From contig NC_071624.1 in the NCBI RefSeq assembly GCF_014839835.1, positions 18,309,675-18,373,674 on the forward strand: a stretch of DNA of 64,000 bases. The letters are read 5' to 3'. Origin of the DNA: Dryobates pubescens. Lineage: Eukaryota > Chordata > Aves > Piciformes > Picidae. Under the pieces are notes generated by a model. It saw only the letters and a list, made by a program, of their open reading frames with translations, was not told the DNA's origin and searched no databases. Position numbers and translations under genes: made by a program. Numbering within the stretch: the stretch's first letter is position 1; each line of letters opens with the position of its first letter. Below, piece after piece: positions 12,401 through 24,200 of this stretch.

Positions 12401-14684
12401 TTAAATGTCCTAATTACTCCCCACTGATTTTAATTACATTTTTCACCCATTTTCTTCTGTGACTTCTTGTATTCACCCTAGGAAATTTAAAGCATAGCCT
12501 TTCCAGATGCCAGAGTGTCTCACAAGAGGGAATGGAACACTTCTCCTGTAAATCCAACCCCAGCTAGTTTCTCCCTAATCAGTGTTCTAAATATTTTGGC
12601 AGTGTTGTATAACATGAAAAGTTAGTGATAAGCTAACTGATAAGAGCATATGGTCTTTCAAGTAAAAATCACACTTAAATGCTATTTCTGCAACATATTC
12701 TGACCTTATGACATCAGAATGCTGCCATGTCCTCTATGTCCCATTTTCCTTTAGGCCTCTATGCAGTTTTAGTTTTGGAGCTGACTTTATTCCAGAAGTC
12801 TACTTCCATTGCCCATCACAGCTGTTTTGCTGGCTAGAAGCAGCAAAGGTGATCCTCTGCCAGATGGACATACTAGAGCTCTGGTCAAAAGCCAGAGCTG
12901 TGCTTTTGATTCAAATCTGAAATAGTTTCTTTGATTGTTCCCAGGTTAGTTATAGAGTTGAATGTAAGTTGAATGTAGAGTTGAATGTAAGACTGCAGTA
13001 CAGAATCAGAACACAGGTGGAAAAAAACAGAGCTACCACATTTTAAATAAGGAGAGAAATCCTTTCCCCTCTCTCCATTCTTGCCAACAAAATCACACAC
13101 AAGACACAGCTCACTGTTAGAGCTGGTGGGACTAGACAGATGAGTCCTGCAGGCAGCAGCAGTCACACTTTGCATGGAGCTGTTTGGAGGGAAGAACAAC
13201 TTCATCTTCTGCCTCAATCAGTCTGTGACATTTTCTGCTTTGATCTCCAGAGGCTGTAGAGGGCGCTGTGTAAAAATCTTTCAAGTAGAAAAAGCTGGAG
13301 CTGGAAACTCACAGCCTGTGCAAGATCTCAGCATTTCAAAGCATGGCATAATTACTGAGTTCCTTGTGACCTACCTATGCCTGTACCTGTCTCTGAGCTT
13401 AGATCAGTGTATTTTTAGCAGGTCTTTCATACTCTTCCTTGCAGTCCTTGTTAATGTACACTTCTGCTGGGGGGTTTTGTGGGTTAGGCCATGTGGTGGA
13501 ACAAGCTGCTGCCTGAACTTTGTAAGAGAGCCAGATTCCTTGGAACTGATTGCCCTGTTCTTATCTCAGCACTGAAAGGTAAATCAGTTGATTGCAATTC
13601 AATGTCTGTCTGTCATTCTAAATACTGTTCAGGCTAAGGAGTACTGGTGTGATAACATGGCGGGGGGAAGAGGGGGGGGGATACTTTTTTGCACAGCAAA
13701 AGCTAATGCAGCTCAGCAGGCTTGCACAGGATTCTGCAGTGTACAGGCTGCTGCCTCCTTTGTATTGAAAGCAGTTAAATTGTTGGAAAAGAATTGTTTC
13801 TGTATAAGTCAAGGACAGACACCACTGAAAAGACTAAATAGAACTAATAGATAATAATTAGGGTTTTTTCTAGGCTAAGTAACTGTGTGGTTCTAGGCAA
13901 TGACAGCTATTACTGATAATCCAGTGGGTGCTTATGGGTGTTGATGATTACCAGTAGGTGTTTAAGTGATTAGGTTATAGAGTGAAAAACACACAACCTA
14001 TCTCTGTAGGAGAGTACAGAAACCATCCCTGGTAGGTCTTGTGGTTAGGCAATAAGATTGTGTAGAGCTGTGTTTATTTGGCCAGACCAAGACTGAATAA
14101 AGCACACAGACATATCTGCATTTTAAATGCCAGTGTAACACCCGAGGGCAGCATCCCAGGGCTGCATTCTGCATCAGCTTCCAGTTTCTCTTTGAAACTC
14201 TGTGCTGTAATGGCATAACAGCCCCTTGGTCTGAGAAGCTGCTTGTGCTGCTTCCTTTGCACTGGTACAGCCATGTGAAGCACTGGCTCAGACTTCACAA
14301 GCATCAGTGCCACAGGTGGAACTGAGGAGTTGAGCTGGAGGTGTGGGTTTCATCTAAGACTCAACTGCAGTTTACTTTGGAGATTTCCTGTAGTTGTATT
14401 TGCTCCCAAATGGCTGTGTCTCAAATTTCACCCCAGTTGAAACATTCAGCTGATGTGATGACTTTGGTTACTAATTACACTAGTAATGGATTTTTTTAAT
14501 GTCTTTGTTCTAACTCCCAAATCCCTAACCAAGATTTTCTCCCCTGCTCTGAGCAGAAACGTTATCAGTTGTTGCGACAGAACTGGAACCGAGGGATTTC
14601 CTCAGCCTTCTGCCAGAGGATGGAGCTGCAGCATTTTTCCTGCCACATCTTCTTCACTGCAGTCAGAGAAAGCTGCTCACCTGA
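442..14684 (+). CDS. HPS3: HPS3, BLOC-2 complex subunit (3' 14 coding exons; gene starts left of window)
   Basis: Exons: 442-527, 1542-1734, 2020-2101, 3117-3271, 4928-5036, 5228-5409, 6381-6558, 7161-7391, 8625-8810, 9895-10083, 10613-10720, 12042-12248, 13488-13578, 14557-14684 (stop TGA 14682-14684). All have AG/GT borders, and all 13 junctions keep one frame, giving 707 residues. This matches, from memory, roughly the last 70% of the 1004-residue human protein. Recognisable blocks are [72 protein letters not shown] and the C-terminal [17 protein letters not shown]3 forms BLOC-2 with HPS5 and HPS6 and directs cargo to melanosomes and platelet dense granules; its loss causes Hermansky-Pudlak syndrome in mammals. 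The N-terminal part, with the known clathrin-binding motif, is not in the window. Introns hold several CR1 copies. No damage seen. Confidence 0.96.
2355..2755 (+). mobile_element. CR1 LINE 3' fragment
   Basis: About 400 bases matching the CR1 3' region: gaggctgaggg-type start, agctggggttgttc, then the standard path to the 3' end near tctgattctgtgatg. It lies in the HPS3 intron between 2101 and 3117 and faces the inverted piece at 2850-3045. Confidence 0.85.
2850..3045 (-). mobile_element. CR1 LINE internal fragment
   Basis: Reverse-complement CR1 (cagctccctcaggct, ctcattccaatggctctgtg, tggggacaccag). It overlaps in element coordinates with the first ~110 bases of the copy at 2355-2755, so the two are complementary. 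Confidence 0.8.
4430..4566 (+). mobile_element. CR1 LINE 3' end fragment
   Basis: Short 3' end (gaggtttttaaggccaggct ... ccctaacaattctatgattc). It belongs to the same subfamily as 5626-6003 and 11390-11938 by shared 3' end sequence. It sits in an HPS3 intron. Confidence 0.85.
5412..5625 (-). mobile_element. CR1 LINE 3' fragment
   Basis: Reverse-complement CR1 starting right after the donor of the HPS3 exon ending 5409 (atcacagaattgtggaatc, ctggaaaagacctttaagg, gggatggcaactccatcaac). Abuts an oppositely oriented copy at 5626. Confidence 0.8.
5626..6003 (+). mobile_element. CR1 LINE 3' fragment
   Basis: Runs from the gagttggggctgttcag region to a clean CR1 3' end (aaccctaacaattctatgat). It is similar to 11520-11938 across its length, suggesting a fairly young subfamily. 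In HPS3 intron, head to head with 5412-5625. Confidence 0.88.
6096..6160. repeat. AT-rich simple repeat
   Basis: Alternating TA-rich stretch (atatatacatatatgc and variants), about 65 bases, in an HPS3 intron. No function seen. Confidence 0.7.
7444..7642 (+). mobile_element. CR1 LINE 3' end fragment
   Basis: CR1 3' end (caggtttcccagggaggttg ... gccattctgtgattccatga) starting about 50 bases after the HPS3 exon ending at 7391. Confidence 0.85.
7735..7842 (+). mobile_element. CR1 LINE 3' end fragment
   Basis: Short, separate CR1 3' tail (gggctctgggcaaagtgatc, tcacttccaaccattctatg). It is of a different subfamily from its neighbour at 7444-7642. Confidence 0.75.
10983..11938 (+). mobile_element. 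CR1 LINE 3' kilobase, with internal minisatellite
   Basis: Longest CR1 piece in the window. It begins in the ttttgggtgctggtgggtgg region and passes through a five-fold 71-bp tandem expansion (11041-11395). It then continues through gtgattctcccctatactcc and gttggggttgtttggtctgg to an intact 3' end (ccctgacaaatgtatgattt). It lies in the HPS3 intron between 10720 and 12042, its end about 100 bases from the next exon. Confidence 0.9.
11041..11395 (+). repeat. 71-bp tandem repeat, five copies, inside CR1
   Basis: The start of each unit (cttgcagcccagaaggccaa) recurs at 11041, 11112, 11183, 11254 and 11325, exactly 71 bases apart. Copies differ only at a few sites (for example caccaag/catcaag and tccagg/tccaac). 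The unit is normal CR1 sequence (ggtggccagcaggtcca) found once in ordinary copies, so this is a local amplification after, or at, insertion. Confidence 0.95.
12956..12992 (+). repeat. Short imperfect direct repeat
   Basis: gttgaatgtaa / gttgaatgtagagttgaat repeats about three times within an HPS3 intron. It is trivial in size and no function is evident. Confidence 0.5.
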
Positions 14685-15086
14685 AACAAGTTGGGCCCCA
14701 CTTAGGTCATTTTGCAGCAAAGACATTGCATGGCATTACAGCTGGCCAGGCTGCTCTGCCCTCTTAATTACACACCCATGCAGGTCTTGCACTGAAAATG
14801 TTTTCATGTAGCAATCCAAAAGGAGAAGGCCCTAAATGAAAGAGAAGTGCAAGTGTCCCAAGGGGAACAGAAGATGCAGACTGCTACTTGCTTGGGTTTG
14901 TTTTCTTTCTTCTCCTGTTGCACTCAGGCAGCATTGTGAGTATTTGAAGTATCAGTAGGCCACAAGTCCAGTTGAAAACTCATTTCTTTGGGTTTGTTAT
15001 AAGCATCTCAGGTACTTGTGCATGTGTGTACTGATCTTTGTCTGTCAGAAAACATCCTTCTGTTCCTTCAGCTGGAGTTCAGTGAT

Positions 15087-15092
15087 AATAAA
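15087..15092 (+). terminator. HPS3: Candidate HPS3 poly(A) signal AATAAA
   Basis: AATAAA lies about 400 bases after the HPS3 stop codon and is followed by a GT/T-rich stretch (about 15093-15110). The 3' UTR would then run 14685 to about 15110. It is the first canonical signal I saw after the stop. The use of this site is inferred. Confidence 0.6.
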
Positions 15093-15949
15093 CTGTTGCA
15101 ATGTTTATTACCTGCTTATGAATGCAGTTGGCTTTTTGAGAGTGTACCACAAGCAGAAGAGAGACTCCACAAGCCAAGAGCCATCTAAAGGTGTCATTAG
15201 CTGACACTGACTCCTATCAAATCTGTTTTCACTGAGGCTGTAATGGTTACTTAAACCTGCAGAGGTCATCAGAAGAGATCAGCTACACTGCAAATGAAAT
15301 GTACTTCCAAAAAAGGGAGAAAAATAATAGTGAAATAGTTTAACTTACCTCTGAGGCACTATGTGCCTGGGATTGGCCTGACCCAGATGCAGGATCTTGC
15401 ACTTTGCCAACCAAAAGTGGCAACCAAATTCCTATTTTCCAAGCAATCATCTGACTAAAATGTAGCAGCAGAAACCTAAACATGTTTTGCTCTGCCACCT
15501 GGTTATTTACAACCTTAAGAGGAAAGTACATTTCATTTGGCTCTTCCTCAGCAGCTTAGTAACATGCATTAGGCATCCTGTAGAGTATGTTTAGCTTGCA
15601 AGATACATGGGTTTTTTTTAGAGGAAAAGTTGTTCTATCCATTCAGCTCTCTTAGCCTATGAACCTTTTGTTAGCTGTGGGGCACCAAATGAGATCTTCA
15701 AAAGCAGCCATGGAGATGATTGTGCAGGAGATGGCAGTGCTCAAGAAACGCTTCACTGAAGGTAGGCCTTGGAAACTCAGTGTGGCAGCGTGTGTTCATC
15801 ATTCCCGTGTGTCTGCTGTCCTGTTGCACTGGAACTGATGGAATAGTCTTGAGAACAAGGACTGTTTGTCTGTGAGGGGGGAAATAGCTTTTGTTACACA
15901 CATTTCATCGAAGGAAGAGTCTATGCACATGGACAGCAGAGTCCAGAAG

Positions 15950-16155
15950 AAATCAGAGAATGATCCAGGCTGGAAGGGACTTCCAAAGCTCATCCAGTTT
16001 GACCTCCTTGCAGTCAGCAGGGACATCCCCAACTAGCTCAGGCTGCCCAGGGCCTTGTTGAGTCTTACCTTGAATATCTTCAGGGAAGGGGCCTCAGCCA
16101 CCTCCCTGGGCAACCTGTTCCAGTGTTTCACCACCACATGTCCTTCAGAAAGAAA
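15950..16155 (-). mobile_element. CR1 LINE 3' end fragment
   Basis: Reverse-complement CR1 (atccaggctggaagggactt, cctccctgggcaacctgttc). It fills much of the gap between the ends of HPS3 and CP. Confidence 0.85.
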
Positions 16156-16206
16156 CCACCATTCCAGTTCTGCAGTGCTTTAACTGCTAGGGCTGGTGAC
16201 TTCAGC

Positions 16207-16212
16207 TTTATT
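16207..16212 (-). terminator. CP: Candidate CP poly(A) signal AATAAA
   Basis: On the minus strand AATAAA lies about 240 bases after the proposed CP stop (16453-16455). It fits a short last exon and 3' UTR ending near 16190. A CR1 fragment follows directly (15950-16155), so the site marks the unique/repeat border. Confidence 0.6.
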
Positions 16213-16452
16213 TACCAGCTGTTCTTTGTGTTTTAAATGAGGATTGAGTAGGGGGTCTGACCCACTCCTTGGGTACAGAAACACTCTTGTCTCATGAAGA
16301 ATTCTTCTAAAATCTGTTATTTAAATGCAACTGATAGGAAGCAGAAGGGCTAGTGAACATCCAGTCCTCTACCTGCTTCTGCTTTCTGAGCAGCAGTGCT
16401 GAGGCAAGTACGGTCAGGTGGCTTGCAGCACTCTGGCCTCCAGACAGCAATA

Positions 16453-18249
16453 TTAAGCCATGAAATACTGATGGGTGTCTGAACTGGTTGTGAGCAGGCT
16501 GGCCTGTCTGTGAGCCTCATTCTACAGCTCTAAACATAATGAGCATCACTTACAGAGATGAGCTCCTACCTTCCTTTGGCAGCACTGTGTAGGTTGCTTC
16601 CATGCCTGCATGGATGTGGTCAGTGACATGGCAGTGCAGCAGCCAGGTGCCTGGGTTCTGAGGGGTCATTTCCACAGTCTGAAATGTCCCAGGGAACAGA
16701 TCAAAGACATCTGACCTGTAAACCTCTGTTTGCTTCAGGACAAAAAGAAGCAATGGTTAAACACTGCACTGTTACCAGATTGCAGTCATTTCAGCTATCC
16801 ATATTCCCACCAAAGTTCTTCATCAGTTGAGTGAAAAGACATCTCCTGTATGTAATTTCTACAGAAGCTCCACTTTGTGCATCTAGTTCATACTTATAAG
16901 AGTAATAAACTAGCAGCTAAGTGGAGACAAAGAAAATTACTGTTGCTGTCTTGCTACAGCCAGGAAAGTTCACAGCTACCTTGTGAAAGCAAGCTGTGAG
17001 GCCTCTGCTCAGCAAGTGCTCTAGCAGGTAGACTCTCTCTTGTATGTTGATCAGAGACAGGTTTGTGACAAAACCTTTAAGATCAAATTACAAACCTGGT
17101 TTGAGATTGCAGTGTCAGACTTTTCACCAGAGCTTACAGCCCATGGTACACTTGATCTCCCTCTCCTTTTTACACAGCAGGCACTGAGTGGAAAAGGATC
17201 TCTTACCTTATAGTCAAAGCTGTGCCCATGGAAGTGTGCTGTGTGAATGTCTACTTCGTTGCCCATTGCCATCAAATACCAACTTACTGCGTCCCCAACA
17301 TGCATAGTCAGACCATGGAGATTTCCAAACACCTTTCCATTAATGGCTAAAAAGAGGGGAAGAACAAGGCAGAAAACAAAGAAGGGTTAGTGTTTTGTTC
17401 ATTGTATAAATGTTATTAGAACACAAGATTTGAAAGCCAGGGCCAGGCAAAAGGAATGGCTTGGGGTGGTATATAAAAGCAAAGCATATTCTGGTATATA
17501 AACCCCTCCAGGGCTGGGTCTGGTTAGATGCCAGAGTTAACTAGAAAGTAAGAGGGGGTTGAAGGAGAAGTTCCTTGCTGTACACTGTTGTCAGTACTGC
17601 ATTTCCTGCGGCTCTTTGTAAAGAGGCCAGGTTTTGGGGATGATCATTGCCTTCCCACCTTAGCTACAACATCTGTGTGCTTATTTCCCCTCCCATTTTC
17701 ACTCTTTCTCTCCTCAGAATTTCAAGGTGGGACCACTCTTTCACAACAGATTAAAAAAAAAACACAAACCAAAGCAAACTAAAGCAGACAACACAAATAA
17801 ACAAACCCTCCCCAACCCCACCAAAGCAAACAAATCCCCCACCAAAACCAAGTCATTTGGTGGCACGAGCAGTGTTTCAAATGGCTTTGAGTGAACTTTC
17901 TCAGGCCTTCCACCCTGGAGCTGAAAATGCAGAGGAGAGGAGGAAGCTGAACTTCTGTGCAAAGCTTTCCAATAGATAATTTACAATTCTGTAGACTTCC
18001 CAGAGTTCCGTGGCCAAAACTGGGAAACTCACCGTGCATTTTGTTACTTTCAAGGAATTCCTCATCCTCTTTGTCAACAAGTTGAGGGTTGGTAGAATAG
18101 GTTTTAATGTTTTCATCCAAGTACCATGACTCATTTTCATCAAAAATCATAAAAAGAAGAGCAAACTGAACTTTCTTTTTAGTATGAAATGATGGCAAAT
18201 AATGTTTGTGACACACAACAAGGGTGCCTATCAATCCACTGTAAGTGTC
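16453..18249 (-). CDS. CP: CP exons 16-19: cupredoxin domain 6, type 1 and trinuclear copper ligands
   Basis: Exon 16 has [13 protein letters not shown] and [17 protein letters not shown]. Exon 17 has [14 protein letters not shown], and exon 18 has [15 protein letters not shown]. Together these supply the HxH, HCH and Met ligands that in human bind the third type 1 copper and the trinuclear cluster; all are kept. Exon 19 (16478-16453) would add eight residues beginning DTH, then TAA. Human CP ends DTKSG, and the splice phase and first bases agree, which is why I chose it. The alternative is read-through of the exon 18 donor, ending six residues later at 16550. Confidence 0.88.
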
Positions 18250-21200
18250 CTGAAATGACAAGTGAAACATCATATCAAAGCAAGATGGGACTAAGCAGAA
18301 GCCCTTGTTATGCCAGACATGAAACAGAGAATCATAGAATTGTTAGGGTTGGAAGGGATCTCAAGGATCATCCAGTTCCAACCCCCCTGCCATGGGCAGG
18401 GACACCTCACACTACAGCAGGTTGCTCACAGCCACATCCAACCTGGCCTTCAAAACCTCCAGGTATGAGGCTTCCACCACCTCCATGGGCAATCTGCCAG
18501 TGTCTCACCACCCTCATGGGGAAGAACTTCCTAACATCCAATCTGAATCTGCCCACTTCTAATTGTGTGAGAGGTGATTATACCAACAGCAGAAGAACCA
18601 GGGAGCAGGAACACAAAAGGCTGTGACTCTCAATTTCTGCCTTGACTTTCTTGCATGATTCAAGACCCATATAAATTTGAAGGTACTATGGTAATGGGGA
18701 ATGACCTGACACAGAATGAAGGAAGAGCTTCAAACTCATCTCCCTTTTGCTGTAAGAATGTGATAGAATCATTGAATGGCTCAGGTTGGAAGGGACCCTA
18801 GAGATCATCTGCTCCAACTTCTCACCTAGACTCAGCTGCTCACTATCTGTTGAAGTTGTGATTGGTGAATACCTTAATGATGTCCACTGTGGAATGGTAT
18901 GCCCATGCAATACAGTGTGGGTCTCCTCTCCCAGAACTGGATCTCTCTGGGATTTTCCAGACATATGCTTTGGTTTCACCTGAATTAAATAAACATTGAT
19001 GCATTTTAGAAGTTCTCTGTGTGCTGACTTATAAGAGGTTACCCTGAAATAGGCTTTAGCTTCGTTTTGAGCTTATGTTGGTCTTTACCTTCCCCTTCCC
19101 TATTACTGCACTGGCTGCCTTATTGTTATTTCCCTTCTGTAGATCTCTGACTCTTCCTCACAATCTTTTGGGGTTGATTTTGTGTGTGGCTGCAGTGCCC
19201 AGTCTGCCATACTCAATAAAACCAGTTGTATCTTTGTGCAGACTGCAGAGGAGCTGGTACCACAGCTGGCCTAAGCTGTTCTCTGCCATGTAGCCCAATC
19301 TCTGCTTTCAGGAAAGGTGCAGCAACACTGTGTCACTAAGATTACTGATCTGTCACGTCAAGGGCTAGAATGCACAGCTTAGTTAGCAGGGCCAGTTATT
19401 GTCATAATCAGCATCAAGAACTGAAGAACCTGAGGTAAAAATAAACAAACAAACCTTTACTCTTTCCCACTAGGTAAAATGAGAGCTTGCTAAGCCTTTC
19501 TAGAAGGCTTGCTGTTACCTGCTGGGAATCAACAAGGATGCTTTTGATACCTGGGTTAGTCACAGGAACAAGAGAACTGTCTGTTTTCACTCCATGGGCA
19601 TGTATTGAATAAGGTCTCGATGCCAAGTTCTTAAAAACTATCTTAATCTTATCGCCAAGATTTGACATAAGCAGTGGCCCTGTTGGATGCAAAAGAAAGA
19701 TGAACTTGGTTTTACAAAAGGTCAGAGGTGAGAGAGACACAGTTTGTTGTGTTCAGCTACACAATAATGGCTTTTAATTCAGCTGAAAGCTCTGCATGGA
19801 TGTCACTCACTGTGAGATGCCAGCTGGAGTAGCTGATGTGAGGCATCTCAGGAGAGGCCAAAGTCTCCAAAGCTCTGAGCACCAACTGTACATTTTGAGG
19901 CCAATTTGGATGTTTATGCTGGCTGAAAACAATGACCTGTGATCAGGCAGCAAACCAGAAGGGTTCTGCCTTTTAGAGGAAGCAGTGTGATCTTGCAAGG
20001 GAAGCACCACAATCCAAGTAGCAATTCCATGAAGGTTTAGGCACTTTGTGTGGGTAGAACTCTACTCTGTGTTATTCCAATAGTATCTTTTTGTTCTGAT
20101 CTGTTTCACTGAATTTTTCCCCAGTTTCAAAACTGAACTTCATGATGACTATACCTTGAATTCCCAGGTGCTGCTGCTCCTCTGTTCTGGTTTTGGGGGT
20201 ACTGAATGTCTGGTCAGTGTACTCACGGTACACCACCTTTCTGTACTTGGAGCCAATGAATTTGTCTTCTTTACTTAAAAATGGATTGCCAGGGCTAGGG
20301 GGTGGGGGAAAAAAATAGAAGGAAGAAAAGTCAGGAAAAGGAAAGGGGAAAGAAGGGAAAGAGAAAAACAAAAAGGAAAAGGGAAAAAAAGGAGAAAGAT
20401 AAAAGAAAAAATAGAAACATAAAAATAAAAATTAAAAAAAAAGAGGAAAATAAGTGAAAAGGGAAAAGGAAAAAAGAAAAAGGACAAGAAAAGGAAAAAA
20501 GAAAAAGGAAAAAGGGAAAAGGAAGAAAGGGAAAGGAAAAAAGGGAAAGGGAAAAGGAAAAAAGGGAAAAGGAAAAAGGGAAAAGGAAAAAAGGGAAAAG
20601 GAAAAAAGGGAAAAGGAAAAAAGGGAAAAGGAAAAAAGGGAAAAGGAAAAAAGGGAAAAGGAAAAGGAGAGGGAAAAAAGGAGAGGGAAAAAAGGAGAGG
20701 GGGAAAAAGGGAAGAGAGGGAAAAAAGGAGAGGGGAAAAAAGGGAAGAGAGGGAAAAAAGGAGAGGGGGAAAAAGGGAAGAGAGGGAAAAAAGGAGAGGG
20801 AAAAAAGAGGGAAAAAAGGCAAAGGAGAAGAGGAAAAAAGGAAAAGGACAAAGGGGAAGGGAAACGAGGGGAAAGGAAAAGGAAAGTAGAAAATGAAAAA
20901 GGAAAAGGGAAAGGAAAATAGAAAATAAAAAAGGAAAAAAGACAGGAAAAGAAAGAAAAGGAAAAGGGGAAGAGGAAAAGATAAGAATATATTGTACATT
21001 TATTCATGTATTTAAAAACATCTTTTGCAGCTGTGTCAATTAACCATCAAACAAAAATCATCTTCTGAACCCAATCTCATAGGCAACTGCTATCTTCAAA
21101 CTGAAAATGATCCTGTTAAGTTGGGAGGCTTCTCTTCAGCTGGAAGGTTAAAACCCCACACCACAAAGGCTGTGCAGCATTTGAGAGAATGCTGAGAGCT

Positions 21201-24200
21201 TGGCCTGGCAGAAGGGTATCAGACGTAGTCAGCATAGATTCATCATGGGGAAGGCATGTCTGACTAACCTGATAGCCTCCTATGAGGACAACACTGGATA
21301 GATGAGGGGAGGGCAGTGGACACTGTCTACCTTGACTTCAGCAGGGCTTTCAACACCATCTCTGAGCACTGCCTGGGATTTGTGCTAATCTGCAGCTGCC
21401 CTACAGAAGATTTATGTTCACAGAATCACAGAATTAACCAGGTTGGAAAAGAGCTTCAAGATCAAGTCCAACCTATCACCCAACACCATCTAATCAGCTA
21501 AACCATGGCACCAAGTGCCTCATCCAGTCTTACTTCAAACATTTCCAGGGATGGTGACTCCACCACCTCCCTGGCAGCCATTTCCAAAGGCCAGTCTCTC
21601 TTTCTGTGAAGAATTTCTTCCTAACATCCAGCCTAAACTGCATAATTGTTTTAGAATCATAGAATTGTTGGGGTTGGAGGGGACCTAAAGGATGATCCAG
21701 TTCCAACCCCCCTGCCATGGGCAGGGACACCACACTACAGCAGGTTGCTCAGAGCCACATCCAGCCCGGCCTTAAAAACTCCCAGGGATGAGGCTTCCAC
21801 CACCTCCCTGGGCAACCTGTTCCAGCATCTCACCACCCTCATGGGGAAGAATTTCTTCATAACATCCAATCTGAGTCTACCCATTCCTAGTGTTTTTTTT
21901 TCCATTCCCCCTAGTCCTATCCCTCCCTGACACCCCAGAAGTCCTTCACCACCACATTTTCCCTCTTTTTCCCCTCAAACCCACAGCACCTGGGCTCTGT
22001 TGGAGCCTCCTCCCACCCCAGGTGTGGTCACTTTGCCTTCCCCACCCATTCCCCTATTTAATCCCCCTCAGGAAAGGCAGAAGCCCCAAGCTGAGCCCAT
22101 CTGGGCTGAGGGATCCTCCTCTCATCACTGGTGAGTGCCCCTGGTGCACACTGGGTGATGGTGGTGGTGACAACAAAGGCCGGGGGGCCTGGTGGCCCCC
22201 CGGTTGTTAGGGCAATGATTGATTGACTCCTCCAATATCATCCACGGGTGGTGGCTGGGCCTCCTTGCTGGGACTGAGCTCCTCTGGGTGGTATCTTGGC
22301 TGGTTGGACCATTCTGTGAATGCTGTCTGGCTAACAGCTACAGGACAACATGGAGAAAGGCCACAAATTGAAGTGAGCCCTAAAATATGTGTGTGTATAT
22401 ATATATATGGAATGCAAAGGAATTGTGTCTAGAAACACCTGGAGGAGGAACAGCCCAGAGGATAAGTGAGTTGCTCCTTTGCATGTTCTGCCTCATGCAT
22501 GTCCCAAAGTACCTTTCCTCGTGGTATTGATGGCGCTCCAATTCCCATGTCCTGTTGGGAGAGTAGTCCCACTCAACTTCCACTGCAGCAATGTAGTAGG
22601 TCTTCTCATGCAGATACATGGATACATCCACGTTCCACCAATGGCATTGTTTCACTCTGTACTTCTGCTTCATGCCCCCTCTGTAGTGATCTGTTGTCAG
22701 GCATGACACTTCAAAAACTCCTAGATGTTGTACAACAAACAAAGACTTGAGGACAAAAGTTTGTGACTGGTAGATCTTGACATTGTCCTACCTACACTGA
22801 CTGAGCCACAGGATATTGCTCATATGACATCCAAATTCTTTGTGTGGTGTGCAGCTGGAGAGAGGGGATTCTGCCACTTCACTCTGCTCTGATGAGACTT
22901 CACCTGGAATACTGCATCCAACTCTGGTGCCCTCAACACAAGGACAGGGACCTGATGGAGCAGGTCCAGAGGAGGCCATGAAAATGATCCAGGGGCTGGA
23001 GCACCTCTCCTAAGAGGACAGGCTGAGGGAGCTGGGGTTGTTCAGCCTGGAGAAGAGAAGGCTCCAGGGAGACCTAACAGCATCCTTCCTGAAGGGGACT
23101 TACAAGAGGGCTGCAGAGGGACTGTTTCCAAAGGCCTATCACTATAGGATGAGGAGCAACTGTTTGAAATTAGAGGAGACTTAGACTGGATGTCAGCAAC
23201 AAGTTCTGTACCATGAGGGTGGTGGAACACTGGAACAGGTTGCCCAAGGAGGTGGTTGAGGCCCTTCCCTGGATATATTCAAGGTCTGGCTTGACAGGGC
23301 TCTGAGCAACCTGATCTAATAGAGGATATCCCTCCTGACTGTAGGGTGTTGGACTGGATGACCTTGGGAGGTCCCTTCCAACCCAAGCCATTCTATGGCT
23401 TCCTGTAGTAATAAAGTTCAGCACATGCAGAAGCCAGGAAAATCAAGGCTTTAGCATAAAGAACTTACATCCTATGAACACAAGTTGTTTGCAGCCCTTC
23501 AGACACAGTTTTAGCACCCAAAGGATCAACACACCTGCTGTTTAAAACCTGTCTCTAAGCATAAAATGTTCATAGGGAAACAGCTTCTAAACCAGTAACA
23601 GGATTTTTTTCCCCCAAGACATTTACCTTCAGCATCAGGCTTCATGACAGCTGTCAGAAATGTATGTGGAAACAGATTTGCTGTATCCCTTCTTGTCCCC
23701 TTAGCTGTGAATGTGTTTGCTGAAAAGTATATCCCATGGACATCAACTTCTGTCCCCAAGGCCATCAAATGCCAGGACACCACACTGCCTTTGCACATCT
23801 CCAGGCCAGGCTGATTTCCATACATATAACCATTGATGGCTGTAGAAGATTTGAGGAAGGAAAAAACCCCACTTTGATTAGCACATTCCTTACTTCTGCA
23901 CTACAGATGAAAGAATTCCTATCTCAGAAGGAAGGGATGCCTCAGACTGACAGAAACATCCATAATAAATTATCACATTAGCCAAGCTATAGAGAAACAG
24001 TTCAAGCAAAACAACCTCAAAAACCCAGTGCCTAAAGCACAGGTAGCTGACTGGACCAGCTGGAACTTCCACTGCTTTACACCCATCAAGTAAGCAGGGT
24101 ACCAGTAGGAGGAGTGGTCCCAGCAGATGATGGATGTCATACTGCAGCTGCTCTTCAGTCACAGGGAGCTGAAAAGCAGTCTGGCAGAAAAGGACCTGGG

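Noticed and set aside
15340-15531. 63-codon minus-strand frame ending near a donor-like GAGGTAAGT, considered as an extra CP exon
   Set aside because: It lies beyond the CP poly(A) signal near 16207 and shows no similarity to CP. A 3' extended isoform cannot be excluded, but nothing supports it.
20331-20999. Long open frames (over 150-220 codons, both strands) rich in Phe/Pro/Ser/Leu or Lys/Gly/Glu
   Set aside because: They are translations of the polypurine/polypyrimidine tract; every frame is open because stop codons are rare in such sequence. No initiation context or family match.
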